NCBI GenBank assembly: GCA_028821635.1
Contig: JAPPDO010000270.1
Coordinates: 1-8,252 of the forward strand
Source of the DNA: Ekhidna sp.
Lineage (GTDB): Bacteria; Bacteroidota; Bacteroidia; Cytophagales; Cyclobacteriaceae
Reading direction: 5' to 3'
DNA: 8,252 nt
A program made the translations under genes and the position numbers. Of the stretch, positions 1 to 7,452 are shown piece after piece (within the stretch, counting starts at the first letter, position 1; each line of letters starts with the position of its first letter). The notes beneath the pieces were generated by a model, which worked only from the letters and a program-made list of their open reading frames with translations, did not search any database and was not told the DNA's origin.

Positions 1-40
1 CTATCAGGAATGTTTGTGCCAGCCTTCGTGTTCTTTGTGG
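1..40. repeat. degenerate TTYGTG-type intergenic repeat
   Basis: The first 40 bases contain three close copies of a hexamer, TTTGTG (about 14-19), TTCGTG (26-31) and TTTGTGG (34-40), in a T/G-rich context that includes CTTCGTGTTCTTTGTGG. From memory, motifs of this kind recur in intergenic spacers of many Bacteroidota and other bacteria; I cannot verify that here. Frame 1 is open from base 1 to a TAA at 100-102 and would encode a hydrophobic peptide, so a gene tail cannot be fully excluded. The repetitive composition makes non-coding DNA more likely. Confidence 0.35.
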
Positions 41-83
41 TAAGAAAAACCTCTCTGAACGTAGTTTATTTCTTAATCTTTCG

Positions 84-91
84 TATCTTTG
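84..91 (+). promoter_or_regulatory. candidate Bacteroidota -7 promoter element
   Basis: TATCTTTG, followed by C, is an exact match to the Bacteroidota -7 consensus TAnnTTTG. A TTG -33 element at the usual distance is not evident, which weakens the call. Transcription would start near 96-100 and meet the terminator at 143-169, giving an RNA of only about 70 nt. Alternatively the motif is fortuitous and the terminator belongs to a gene that ends to the left of the window. Confidence 0.35.
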
Positions 92-142
92 CGATGATTT
101 AAGTTTCATAATTAAACATAGTTTAAGAATTAATTATAGAGG

Positions 143-169
143 AGCCCCGACAGCGGGGCTTCTTTTTTT
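143..169 (+). terminator. rho-independent terminator
   Basis: A perfect 7-bp GC-rich stem, AGCCCCG (143-149) with CGGGGCT (154-160), closes a 4-base ACAG loop. It is followed by TC and an uninterrupted run of seven T (163-169). This is a textbook intrinsic terminator on the plus strand. It ends either a transcript entering from the left or the short candidate RNA that would start near 96-100. It faces tsaD from the opposite side and cannot serve it, because the T tract lies on the plus-strand side. Confidence 0.85.
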
Positions 170-170
170 G

Positions 171-449
171 ATCTCTTCTACAGGTGCAGTCTGTCTTGAA
201 CGAGATTTATTTGATTTTTATTTGTATCATGTCTTCGCTTAACAAACTAGTGACGGTTTAACCAGTAAGGTTACAAAGAAGCCGCCAAGGGTACAGCGTA
301 CTGGCGGGGAACGAGACTCTTAGGCTGGCATACGCATTTTTTTTCTTGATAATGTGCTTTTTATTGTCAAATGTTTTGCTGCTGATTCGGTTGAGGGGAG
401 TCTCGTAAAGAAACCTCACCAGATGGAGGTCAGGGTTAAGAATAGATCA
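171..449. other. structured non-coding intergenic stretch downstream of tsaD
   Basis: I see no credible gene in this stretch. It does hold inverted structure. A compound hairpin at 282-307 has an outer stem CCGCCA/TGGCGG and an inner stem GTAC-AGC-GTAC. A perfect 9-bp inverted repeat, ACGAGACTC (311-319) and GAGTCTCGT (398-406), encloses 78 bases. A smaller hairpin lies at 413-430. It could be a small RNA, a non-autonomous repeat element or the remnant of a mobile element. I do not recognise tmRNA, SRP RNA or a tRNA in it. Confidence 0.4.
407..431 (-). terminator. possible weak terminator of tsaD
   Basis: Read on the minus strand about 20 bases after the tsaD stop codon, GACCTC and GAGGTT can pair (five Watson-Crick pairs plus one G-T) around an 8-base loop. 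They are followed by the short T-rich run TCTTT. The stem is short and the T tract is poor, so the call is tentative, although position and strand fit tsaD. Confidence 0.3.
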
Positions 450-1451
450 CTAAAATGACATTCTGGGTAGCGGGTTTTCGTCCAGTGCTCCAAATTGTTC
501 TTTTTCGTAGAGTATGTGTCCGCTCATAGAGACCATGCCGGCATTATCAGTACAATATTGAACGTTCGGGATGTATGTGGTCCATTGATTTTCTTGAGCC
601 AATACTTTGAGTCTTTTTCTTAGTTCGCTATTGGCAGAAACTCCACCTGCGATAGCAACCTGGTTTATTTTTTGAGATGTTGCTGCTTTCACTAATTTGT
701 TCATCAGCATGTCAATCAATGATCTTTGAATGCTGGCAGCAAGGTCATTTAAGTTGTCTTTAATGAAGAGTTTATTTTTTTTTCTTTCCTTCCTTAAAAA
801 ATGGAGTATGGAGGTCTTGATGCCGCTAAATGAATAGTTGAGGTGCTGCATTTCCGTAGTTGAGAATTGAAAGGCATGGGGATTACCTTCTGCGGCCAGT
901 TTATCAATCACAGCTCCTCCGGGATAAGATAACCCCAGAAGATTAGCAGCTTTGTCAAAAGCCTCACCTACAGCATCATCTAAGGTTTGCCCCAGCATTG
1001 TATAATCCATGGGACTATCCACTTTAACGATTTGCGTATGTCCGCCGCTGACGGTAAGACAAATAAATGGAAATGGTGGTTTTGGTTCATCTATAAAATG
1101 TGCAAGAATATGTGCTTTCATGTGATGAACCGGAATAATTGGGATACTCAACGATGCTGCCATGGCTTTAGCAAAACTTGAGCCTACTAGGAGGGAACCT
1201 AATAATCCCGGCCCCCGAGTGTAAGCAATCGCATCCAGGTCTTTCGTGTTGATTTCAGCGTCATTTAGTGCTTCATGAACTATGGGCACGATATTTTTGT
1301 GATGGTCACGAGAGGCAAGCTCCGGAACAACGCCTCCATAGTTGGAATGAATGGACTGACTTGCTATCTTGTTGTTGATAACCTGACCGCTGATGCATAC
1401 AGAGGCAGCGGTTTCATCACAAGAAGATTCTATGCCTAACACTATTGCCAC
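450..1451 (-). CDS. tsaD: TsaD, tRNA N6-threonylcarbamoyladenosine transferase subunit
   Basis: This 333-residue protein of the Kae1/TsaD/YgjD family transfers the threonylcarbamoyl group to A37 of ANN-decoding tRNAs in the cytoplasm. It works with TsaB and TsaE on the intermediate made by TsaC/Sua5; none of these partners is encoded in the window. Full family length is present. Visible motifs are GIESSCDET at residues 6-14, the metal-binding HHMKAH at 109-114 (H110 and H114), the nucleotide-binding SGGHTQ at 135-140, GEAFDKAA at 162-169, AGGVSAN at 268-274, and CTDNAGM at 300-306 whose D302 is the third expected metal ligand. The start is a GTG. No in-frame ATG lies upstream before a stop, and the conserved N-terminus begins five residues later, so GTG is well supported. 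It is divergent from tamB with no spacer, so its promoter must lie inside the tamB coding region. Confidence 0.98.
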   Translation of the reverse strand: MAIVLGIESSCDETAASVCISGQVINNKIASQSIHSNYGGVVPELASRDHHKNIVPIVHEALNDAEINTKDLDAIAYTRGPGLLGSLLVGSSFAKAMAASLSIPIIPVHHMKAHILAHFIDEPKPPFPFICLTVSGGHTQIVKVDSPMDYTMLGQTLDDAVGEAFDKAANLLGLSYPGGAVIDKLAAEGNPHAFQFSTTEMQHLNYSFSGIKTSILHFLRKERKKNKLFIKDNLNDLAASIQRSLIDMLMNKLVKAATSQKINQVAIAGGVSANSELRKRLKVLAQENQWTTYIPNVQYCTDNAGMVSMSGHILYEKEQFGALDENPLPRMSF

Positions 1452-4400
1452 TTGAATTTTTTGAATGCTAAGTTAATTATATTAAAAATTCGGAGAACGG
1501 GCTGGAAGTTATTTTCAGGGTTTCTGTTTTATTCGTGTCTCTTACTAGTGATTTTTCTAGTTATCACTCAGTTTAGTATTGTTCAAACCTATTTAGCAGA
1601 TAAGGTACTTGGATATCTCTCTAAAGAGATCGATTATGACTTATCACTCAGTAAAGTACGTGTAGCATGGCTGGATAGAGGTGAATTAAGCAACTTTTTG
1701 ATAAAGGATTTACACAATGACACTATGTTTTATGCCGATCAATTGGTCATTAACTACAATTTGGTCTCATTAATGAGAGGCGATTATTTATCATTACAGG
1801 AAATTCTCCTACATGATGTACAATTCAACCTTACAAGACATGACTCCGAAGAGGAGTTGAACGTCAAGTATTTTCTGGAGAGTTTGGGTGGAGAATCTGA
1901 AAAAAGGAAACTCAAGACACTAAAAATTGGGCATTTAGAAATCAGCGGGTGCAACGTAAGGCTTGATGATAAAGCGAAGCCTGACATTAAAAAACGTGTT
2001 GATTTTAGCAATTTAGATTTTTTTATTCCAAACCTTAATCTGTTTGACTTTGAGATCAGGTCAGATACAATTATTGGTGACCTGAACCACTTTACCGGCA
2101 AAGACAATATCTCCGGGCTGGAAATCAAGCAATTTGAGACCGTGTTTGAATTTTCAAATCGGTCACTAAGTTTAGATGAGCTTAATTTAAAAACGAACAC
2201 CAGTCATATTGCGGACAGCTTAGTACTTTTTTACAATGGCTTAGACGACTTTGGTCACTTTGCAGAGCGCGTATCTTTTATTTTTCACTTTAGGGAGGCA
2301 TTGATCTCCACCCATGACCTTGAGTTAATAACGGGCTTATCCCAAGTAAAATCAGCTATTACACTTGATGGCATTTTTGAAGGTAAGGTGGGGGATTTCA
2401 AAATAGAAAACTCCAGAGTTGGTTTTGGTAGTTCTACTTTTTTGAAAGGGAGTGTAAGCTGCTTCGGCTTACCTGCAATAGATAAAACGTTCATAATTGC
2501 TGATATTACGAGTTCCAGTCTGTTGCCTTCAGACCTGGCACCATACGTTGGGGATGTGTCCGAAAACCTGAAAAGGATGGGGAAAATTGACTTTAAGGGG
2601 AATTTCACAGGTTTTTTAACGGACTTTGCTGCGAGGGGTGATTTCTACACGGATCAAGGCTCTGTCCACTCAGATATTCACATTAAGATGCCTGAAAGTC
2701 CGGAAAATATGCTTTATGATGGAAACATTGAATTAATTAATCTGAACGCAGGTGCATTTTTTGAAAGTCAGGCGGTGGAAAGGATAAACCTAAAAGGAAC
2801 GATAAAAGGAAAAGGGATAAACTTAAAAACGGCTGATTTCAAAGTAGATGCTGAGGTTTTCAGCAGCAAGTTGGTAGGCTATGAATATGATTCAATACAC
2901 ATTAACGGGTCTTTTGCAGAGAATTTTTTTTCAGGGAAAATAGCCGTAAACGACCCTAATTGTAAACTTGAAGGAGAAGCACGAATAGATTTAAGGTCAG
3001 ATCGGGAAAACCTAAAACTCAACTTATTACTGGATAGCGTCTCATTTGATCAACTAAATCTGACATCAACCCCATTTGGTGCGCAAGGTAAAATTGACTT
3101 GACGGTCAATGACTTTGATATAGATATCTTTCAGGCAAATCTTGAAGCAGATTCTTTATTAATTAAACATGATGATAAAACTGTCCTTTTTAATGATATT
3201 CATTTTGATGCTTCGTATGACAAAGGCGGTGTCAGGAAAATAAATTACAACATGCCCGGCTTATCAGCCAAAGTGGAGGGTCAATTCAAGATTAGTGACC
3301 TGACAAAGGACGCACAAGTTATGACAGATAGTTATTTATCTAAGCTTCAACTGAAATCAGATACAATAAATAGAGTCGGCAACGGAGAAAAGTACAAGTT
3401 AGCTATAGACATAGAAATACAAGACATTTCTCCCTACCTTGACTCTTTGAAGTTCCCGCTTAAAATTTATAATCATGCCAAACTAGAGGCTTCCTATCGG
3501 CAAAGTAAAGGAAGTTATCTATCGCTTTTTTTTGAAACTGACTCATTGAAATTTAAAAATATAAAACTACGAGAGCCGTTTTTAGAAATCAATGGGTCGC
3601 TGAATGGGACTTCGCAAGAGATTTTAACAAGTTTTATGCTAACGTCTGAGAGTCAAACCATAGAGGACTTGTTAGAGACAGAAAACTTCTTTCTGGAGGG
3701 TATCTGGTCTCAAAATGTTATTGATTTAACTACATCTATTGAGCAGCCTGCCTTCAAAACAGATTTAAGACTTGAGACAGAGATCAACCTATTTTCAGAT
3801 TCCATCGTGATGCGTTTAAAGCCCTCTGAGGTACACATCTTAGCTAATAACTGGGAATTCAACCCTTCTAATCGAGTAGTCGTCAAAAATGGAGATTTCA
3901 CGATAAAAAATCTTGACATTTTTGGTGATGAGGAGTTTATTCAAATTGAGAAGACCTTTTCTGCTTCTTCAGAAACTTTTATTTCCATCTTAGTTGAGGA
4001 CCTGAAAATAGATAAAATGAATCTTTTCACCCAACACACTATTGACGGTTACCTGAACGGAAGCTTTAACTTCTCCGGGAAAAACCCAAATGATTTATAT
4101 GCTTTTAATAGCGATTTTTTTCTTGAAAGTTTAACGTATGATGCTTTACTTTTAGGTGATCTGACCGGAAAATCCTCATGGAACCCTGTGGATTTATCTA
4201 TATTTTCTGAAATAAATATGAGTAGAGAAGGGTTTAAATCCATTGATATTAAAGGAAACTATTACCCCTCCAAAAGCGAGGATCAACTTGCGTTTACGGC
4301 CAAATTTGATGATGCTCAACTTGCACTGGTACGTCCCTTTTTAGAGCCTAATCTTTCGGACATAAGTGGGACTGTAGACGGAGAAATTAAAATCAAAGGG

Positions 4401-5966
4401 AATTTAAAGTCACCCAAGACTGACGGCAATCTTATAGTTAAGGATGGGAGGGCAAGAATCAATTATTTGAATACGGTGTATGCAGTCAGTGGAGCTATGG
4501 ATTTGCATACTGACAGAATAGACCTTCAAAGCATTACACTGAAAGATCGAAAGGGGAACAACGCAGTGGCTACGGGAAGTTTAAATCATGAAGGATTTAA
4601 AAATATCGTGACCGACGTTGATATTCAGGCTGGCAGCTTTGAGTTTCTCAATACTACCTCCTTAGATAATGAACTTTACTACGGCTCGGTATATGGCTCG
4701 GGACAAATAGCCATAAATGGGCCTGTTAATGACCTGAACATAGAAGCAGATGTAAAAACGGCCGCCGGTACCCGTTTTTTTATTCCGGTTTCTGAATCTA
4801 CAGAAGGTTCTCAAAAAGAATTTATTGAATTTGTGAGCTTTTTGGATTCAAGCTACACGAACAGTGTAGAAGATAGGTTTGAGTTTAAAGGATTGACATT
4901 GGATTTTGATATAGAGGTCACTCCGGATGCCTATTGTGAATTGATTTTTGACATTAAAAAAGGAGATATAATCAGAGGAAGGGGCAGAGGCAATCTAAAG
5001 CTGACCCTAAACACGGATGAGGAGTTTAGCATGTTCGGAGGACTTGAGATCACAGATGGTGCGTATAATTTCACTGTGCCCAACTTCATTAACAAGGAGT
5101 TTGAAATGGTCCCCGGAGGTCGAATTACGTGGCGCGGAGATGTTTACGATGCTTCCTTAGATTTAGACGCAACCTACCTTCAGCGAGCTTCTCCGGAAGA
5201 ACTGAAAAATCCGGATGAAAGAACGGAAGGCACATCTATCAAAGTGCCATTTCTGGCTATCCTTGAACTTGAGGGCAACATGAATGCCCCTAACCTCAAC
5301 TTTAACATTCAGCCTCAAAATGAAGGCGACTTGCAGCAAGACGCTGAAGGAAGGAGATTACTCAATCAGGTAATAAATGATGAACAAGAGCTAAGAAAGC
5401 AATTTGTAAGTTTATTGTTCCTTAAAAAATTCTCACCGATCGCCAGCTTTTTTGGGGGCAGCAACACCAATGATATACGCGGAAGTGTGAGCGAAATACT
5501 TTCAAATCAGGCAAGCTACTTACTTAGTCAATTTGATGATAATCTTGAGTTGGAGTTGGAGATGAATCTTGCGGATCAAAATCAAGATTTATCCAATACC
5601 TTCCAATTTCGCCTCGCCTATACATTTTTAGACAGTAGACTGAGAGTATCTAACGGGGGAGCCTTCGGTAATAATAATGCTCAAAATCAAAGAGCCATCA
5701 ATCAGATTGTAGGTGATTGGTCTGTTGAGTACTCACTGACAAAAGACAGTAGACTGAGATTAAAAGCATTTCGAAATTCCAATGAACTTTTTACGTCTGA
5801 ACAGCAAAATTTTGAAACGGGTGCAAGCCTGAAATTTGTTGATTCCTTTGACGGGGTAAAAGACCTGTTCCGTATCCGAAGAGAGGCTATCATAAGGAGG
5901 AAAGAGGACGAAACTGCGACAAATCCCGAGATAAATGATGCAGAACCGCCAAGATTAGAAAAGTAA
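1452..5966 (+). CDS. tamB: TamB-family envelope protein (AsmA-like, DUF490 C-terminal domain)
   Basis: This large 1504-residue protein is anchored in the inner membrane by one N-terminal helix at about residues 20-40. A basic stretch (KIRR, residues 12-15) precedes the helix and fits a cytoplasmic N-terminus. The rest should lie in the periplasm as repetitive beta-strand segments resembling AsmA/TamB bridge proteins. Such proteins assist outer-membrane protein assembly with TamA/BamA-type partners and move phospholipid to the outer membrane. The C-terminal TamB domain covers roughly the last 450 residues. It includes GRGRGNLKLTLNT near residue 1175, the GGLEITDGAYNFTVPNF block after it, WRGDVYDASLDLDATY, and late beta segments such as WSVEYSLTKDSRLRLKAFR near 1425-1445. 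A charged tail ends the protein. The start is uncertain: the frame has a stop at 1437-1439 and no ATG before the membrane helix, so TTG at 1452 or TTG at 1461 must be used. The divergent tsaD-tamB arrangement is, from memory, common in Bacteroidota. Confidence 0.93.
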   Translation: MNFLNAKLIILKIRRTGWKLFSGFLFYSCLLLVIFLVITQFSIVQTYLADKVLGYLSKEIDYDLSLSKVRVAWLDRGELSNFLIKDLHNDTMFYADQLVINYNLVSLMRGDYLSLQEILLHDVQFNLTRHDSEEELNVKYFLESLGGESEKRKLKTLKIGHLEISGCNVRLDDKAKPDIKKRVDFSNLDFFIPNLNLFDFEIRSDTIIGDLNHFTGKDNISGLEIKQFETVFEFSNRSLSLDELNLKTNTSHIADSLVLFYNGLDDFGHFAERVSFIFHFREALISTHDLELITGLSQVKSAITLDGIFEGKVGDFKIENSRVGFGSSTFLKGSVSCFGLPAIDKTFIIADITSSSLLPSDLAPYVGDVSENLKRMGKIDFKGNFTGFLTDFAARGDFYTDQGSVHSDIHIKMPESPENMLYDGNIELINLNAGAFFESQAVERINLKGTIKGKGINLKTADFKVDAEVFSSKLVGYEYDSIHINGSFAENFFSGKIAVNDPNCKLEGEARIDLRSDRENLKLNLLLDSVSFDQLNLTSTPFGAQGKIDLTVNDFDIDIFQANLEADSLLIKHDDKTVLFNDIHFDASYDKGGVRKINYNMPGLSAKVEGQFKISDLTKDAQVMTDSYLSKLQLKSDTINRVGNGEKYKLAIDIEIQDISPYLDSLKFPLKIYNHAKLEASYRQSKGSYLSLFFETDSLKFKNIKLREPFLEINGSLNGTSQEILTSFMLTSESQTIEDLLETENFFLEGIWSQNVIDLTTSIEQPAFKTDLRLETEINLFSDSIVMRLKPSEVHILANNWEFNPSNRVVVKNGDFTIKNLDIFGDEEFIQIEKTFSASSETFISILVEDLKIDKMNLFTQHTIDGYLNGSFNFSGKNPNDLYAFNSDFFLESLTYDALLLGDLTGKSSWNPVDLSIFSEINMSREGFKSIDIKGNYYPSKSEDQLAFTAKFDDAQLALVRPFLEPNLSDISGTVDGEIKIKGNLKSPKTDGNLIVKDGRARINYLNTVYAVSGAMDLHTDRIDLQSITLKDRKGNNAVATGSLNHEGFKNIVTDVDIQAGSFEFLNTTSLDNELYYGSVYGSGQIAINGPVNDLNIEADVKTAAGTRFFIPVSESTEGSQKEFIEFVSFLDSSYTNSVEDRFEFKGLTLDFDIEVTPDAYCELIFDIKKGDIIRGRGRGNLKLTLNTDEEFSMFGGLEITDGAYNFTVPNFINKEFEMVPGGRITWRGDVYDASLDLDATYLQRASPEELKNPDERTEGTSIKVPFLAILELEGNMNAPNLNFNIQPQNEGDLQQDAEGRRLLNQVINDEQELRKQFVSLLFLKKFSPIASFFGGSNTNDIRGSVSEILSNQASYLLSQFDDNLELELEMNLADQNQDLSNTFQFRLAYTFLDSRLRVSNGGAFGNNNAQNQRAINQIVGDWSVEYSLTKDSRLRLKAFRNSNELFTSEQQNFETGASLKFVDSFDGVKDLFRIRREAIIRRKEDETATNPEINDAEPPRLEK

Positions 5967-6083
5967 ATTTTTGTTTAACTTAACTATCTGTAACTGATGA
6001 ATTTTAAGGATTGTCATATATGCAGGCAACTGGGAGTTTAAAATAATGGGAAAGGACATTCATTGAGGTTTTTATATTGTAAG

Positions 6084-6114
6084 TTGATTCTGTGTCTTTA
6101 AATAAATATATTTG
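6084..6114 (+). promoter_or_regulatory. Bacteroidota-type promoter of the orphan gene
   Basis: A TTG (6084-6086) and TATATTTG (6107-6114) are separated by 20 bases. This fits the Bacteroidota sigma-A consensus TTG / about 19-20 bases / TAnnTTTG. Transcription would begin near 6119-6122, leaving a leader of about ten bases before the ATG at 6132. The promoter implies that the downstream gene is transcribed independently of tamB. Confidence 0.7.
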
Positions 6115-6131
6115 TTTAAAAGCTATCTTTT

Positions 6132-6818
6132 ATGAAGAAAACATACGAATACGAAAATATTCAAATTGGGAATTTTTTAGTATCAGTCGGATACTACTTG
6201 AGAGATGGCAACTATTCTCATCCGGTTGCATTCAACTTAAATCAGCAGACACCTAACGATCCAACTTTAGGTGATCTATTTGGTTCATTTTCTGGTAGTT
6301 CTTTTTTAATCGAATTTAAAAGCCATGAGAGGAATTTGAAAAAGGAACTTGAAAAACCCGCAAGAAAACGCTTAATCAAATACCTGAATAACCCTAAACT
6401 TAGTGAGTTACGCAAGACTTCTATTAGATCTCACTTTTTATGCTACCCAACAACAACCGGAGAGAATATGAATTTCAATTTGAAACCATATTTGAAGATG
6501 AATTATGAGAAAGGACATTTGAAAAGTATTAAGAACTTCATTGAACAGACTATTGATAAAGGAACAGTTGGTGCTACTTATAAAGAAATCAAGGAATATA
6601 CCAAACTGCTAGAAGAATGCGTAAAAGAGGGGGGAGTCAGAGATTCTAGCGGGGCTTCTTCAGGAATCTTAATGAACTTTGATAAAGAAGAGGGCATTAA
6701 ATATATTCTTTACGATGGATTTGATGATCTTAATTTAAAACTGGCACAATCATTTGATTTGAATCAAAGCAAAAAAATCGAACAAAAACGAAACAGAGGC
6801 ATGTCTCATGGAATGTAA
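6132..6818 (+). CDS. protein of unknown function, possible PD-(D/E)xK nuclease-like
   Basis: I do not recognise this 228-residue protein. It has no signal peptide or membrane segment and should be cytoplasmic. Residues 44-63 contain D48 and then, 12 residues later, E61-F-K63 in a hydrophobic strand (FLIEFK). This D-x(12)-E-x-K spacing is that of a PD-(D/E)xK nuclease core. It is followed by a charged helix with KELEKPARKRL at 70-81, where such folds often carry supporting Lys/Arg residues. The assignment is inference from a short pattern. The second half is lysine- and glutamate-rich and has no motif I know; the tail (KKIEQKRNRGMSHGM) is strongly basic. The ATG is supported by a well-placed promoter and a leader of about ten bases; there is no Shine-Dalgarno sequence, as expected in Bacteroidota. 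It sits alone between tamB and a truncated deiminase gene, a setting typical of acquired accessory genes. A lone defence or immunity gene is possible but unproven. Confidence 0.8.
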   Translation: MKKTYEYENIQIGNFLVSVGYYLRDGNYSHPVAFNLNQQTPNDPTLGDLFGSFSGSSFLIEFKSHERNLKKELEKPARKRLIKYLNNPKLSELRKTSIRSHFLCYPTTTGENMNFNLKPYLKMNYEKGHLKSIKNFIEQTIDKGTVGATYKEIKEYTKLLEECVKEGGVRDSSGASSGILMNFDKEEGIKYILYDGFDDLNLKLAQSFDLNQSKKIEQKRNRGMSHGM

Positions 6819-6830
6819 AAAAAACAGTAG

Positions 6831-7268
6831 ATAAAACTCTACTTTGTCCCTGAACAACCGGGCGACGACACAGGACATTCGGACGGAATAGTTCGGTTTA
6901 TAGACGAAAACACAGTCTTCATCAACGATTACAATCAGGAAAAGGAATGGTTTCATAGGGCTTTTGAAATAGCCATCCATAACACGGGACTTGATTACGT
7001 CAAAATTCCTTACAACATATATGATAATGAAAAATATCACCATGCCAATGGCGACTGCATCAACTATTTGCGAATGGAAGACACCCTAGTCATCCCCACT
7101 TTTGGTATCAAGGAAGATAAGGAGGCCGTCAGACAGCTTGAAGCAATTTTTCCAAAACAAAACATCGCAACTATTGAAAGTAACGAAATAGCCTATGACG
7201 GCGGAATGCTGAACTGCATTACGTGGAACATAAAAACTGAAAAGAAAACGCCCTGTAATAAGTTATGA
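6831..7268 (+). pseudogene. 5'-truncated agmatine deiminase / PAD_porph family gene
   Basis: The frame opens after a TAG at 6828-6830, and family-like sequence begins at once (KLYFVPEQPGDDTGHSDG). It runs to a TGA at 7266-7268, for 145 codons. Full-length relatives have about 340-370 residues and hydrolyse agmatine to N-carbamoylputrescine and ammonia, or deiminate peptidyl arginine. What remains is the C-terminal half. The catalytic His and Asp are in GHSDG (codons at 6876 and 6882), VRFIDENTVFINDY follows, and the nucleophile Cys sits in GGMLNCITW (codon at 7215). The N-terminal half, with the first guanidinium-binding Asp, is absent from the upstream bases. The only canonical start codons in frame are internal, the first being TTG at 7068, so it is almost certainly non-functional. 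The body of the fragment is otherwise free of stops, which suggests a recent truncation. The short tail EKKTPCNKL after the family sequence may be altered. Confidence 0.85.
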
Positions 7269-7410
7269 AAAATTTATTGAAATATTAGCATTATCAGGCA
7301 TCACCGCCCAATTGAAAATTGTGGTAAATGGAAAAAATTGTGCTTTGTGATATAGCATCCCCCCAATAGAAAATCTCAATGCATGCAGATGTTATTTCAC
7401 TCTGAACTCA

Positions 7411-7423
7411 TGCTAAAATAGCA
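7411..7423. repeat. small palindrome upstream of rnpB
   Basis: TGCTA and TAGCA form a perfect 5-bp inverted repeat around AAA, followed by six A. It lies about 20 bases before the rnpB -7 element, where a -33 box would be expected. It may be a regulator or DNA-curvature site, or chance. Confidence 0.25.
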
Positions 7424-7440
7424 AAAAAGGCATTCATTAA

Positions 7441-7448
7441 TATTTTTG
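7441..7448 (+). promoter_or_regulatory. -7 promoter element of rnpB
   Basis: TATTTTTG matches the Bacteroidota -7 consensus TAnnTTTG and ends four bases before the predicted 5' end of RNase P RNA at about 7453. That is the right place for the start site of a structural RNA. No TTG -33 element is visible at the usual spacing; the A-rich tract and palindrome at 7411-7430 occupy that position. Confidence 0.6.
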
Positions 7449-7452
7449 TATC

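Noticed and set aside
1..102. C-terminal end of a membrane protein in frame 1 (open to TAA at 100-102)
   Set aside because: The frame overlaps the repetitive TTYGTG motif and a perfect -7 promoter element, and 33 open codons in T-rich DNA carry little weight. It is kept only as an alternative.
987..1181. Plus-strand frame inside tsaD
   Set aside because: It is antisense to the conserved core of TsaD and its peptide has no recognisable feature.
1784..5893. Several minus-strand frames of 60-140 codons within tamB
   Set aside because: All are antisense to a continuous 1504-codon gene with recognisable TamB features, and none has family motifs.
6648..6660. 13-base match (AGCGGGGCTTCTT) between the orphan gene and the terminator at 152-164
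   Set aside because: One exact match of this length is about what chance allows in 8 kb. The copy in the gene lacks the upstream stem arm and the long T tract.
6750..7043. 97-codon minus-strand frame
   Set aside because: It lies antisense to the end of the orphan gene and to the deiminase fragment, whose plus-strand coding is clear from catalytic motifs.
7068..7268. Independent 66-residue gene starting at TTG 7068
   Set aside because: The family-like sequence continues upstream in the same frame to about 6834, so this is only part of the truncated deiminase.
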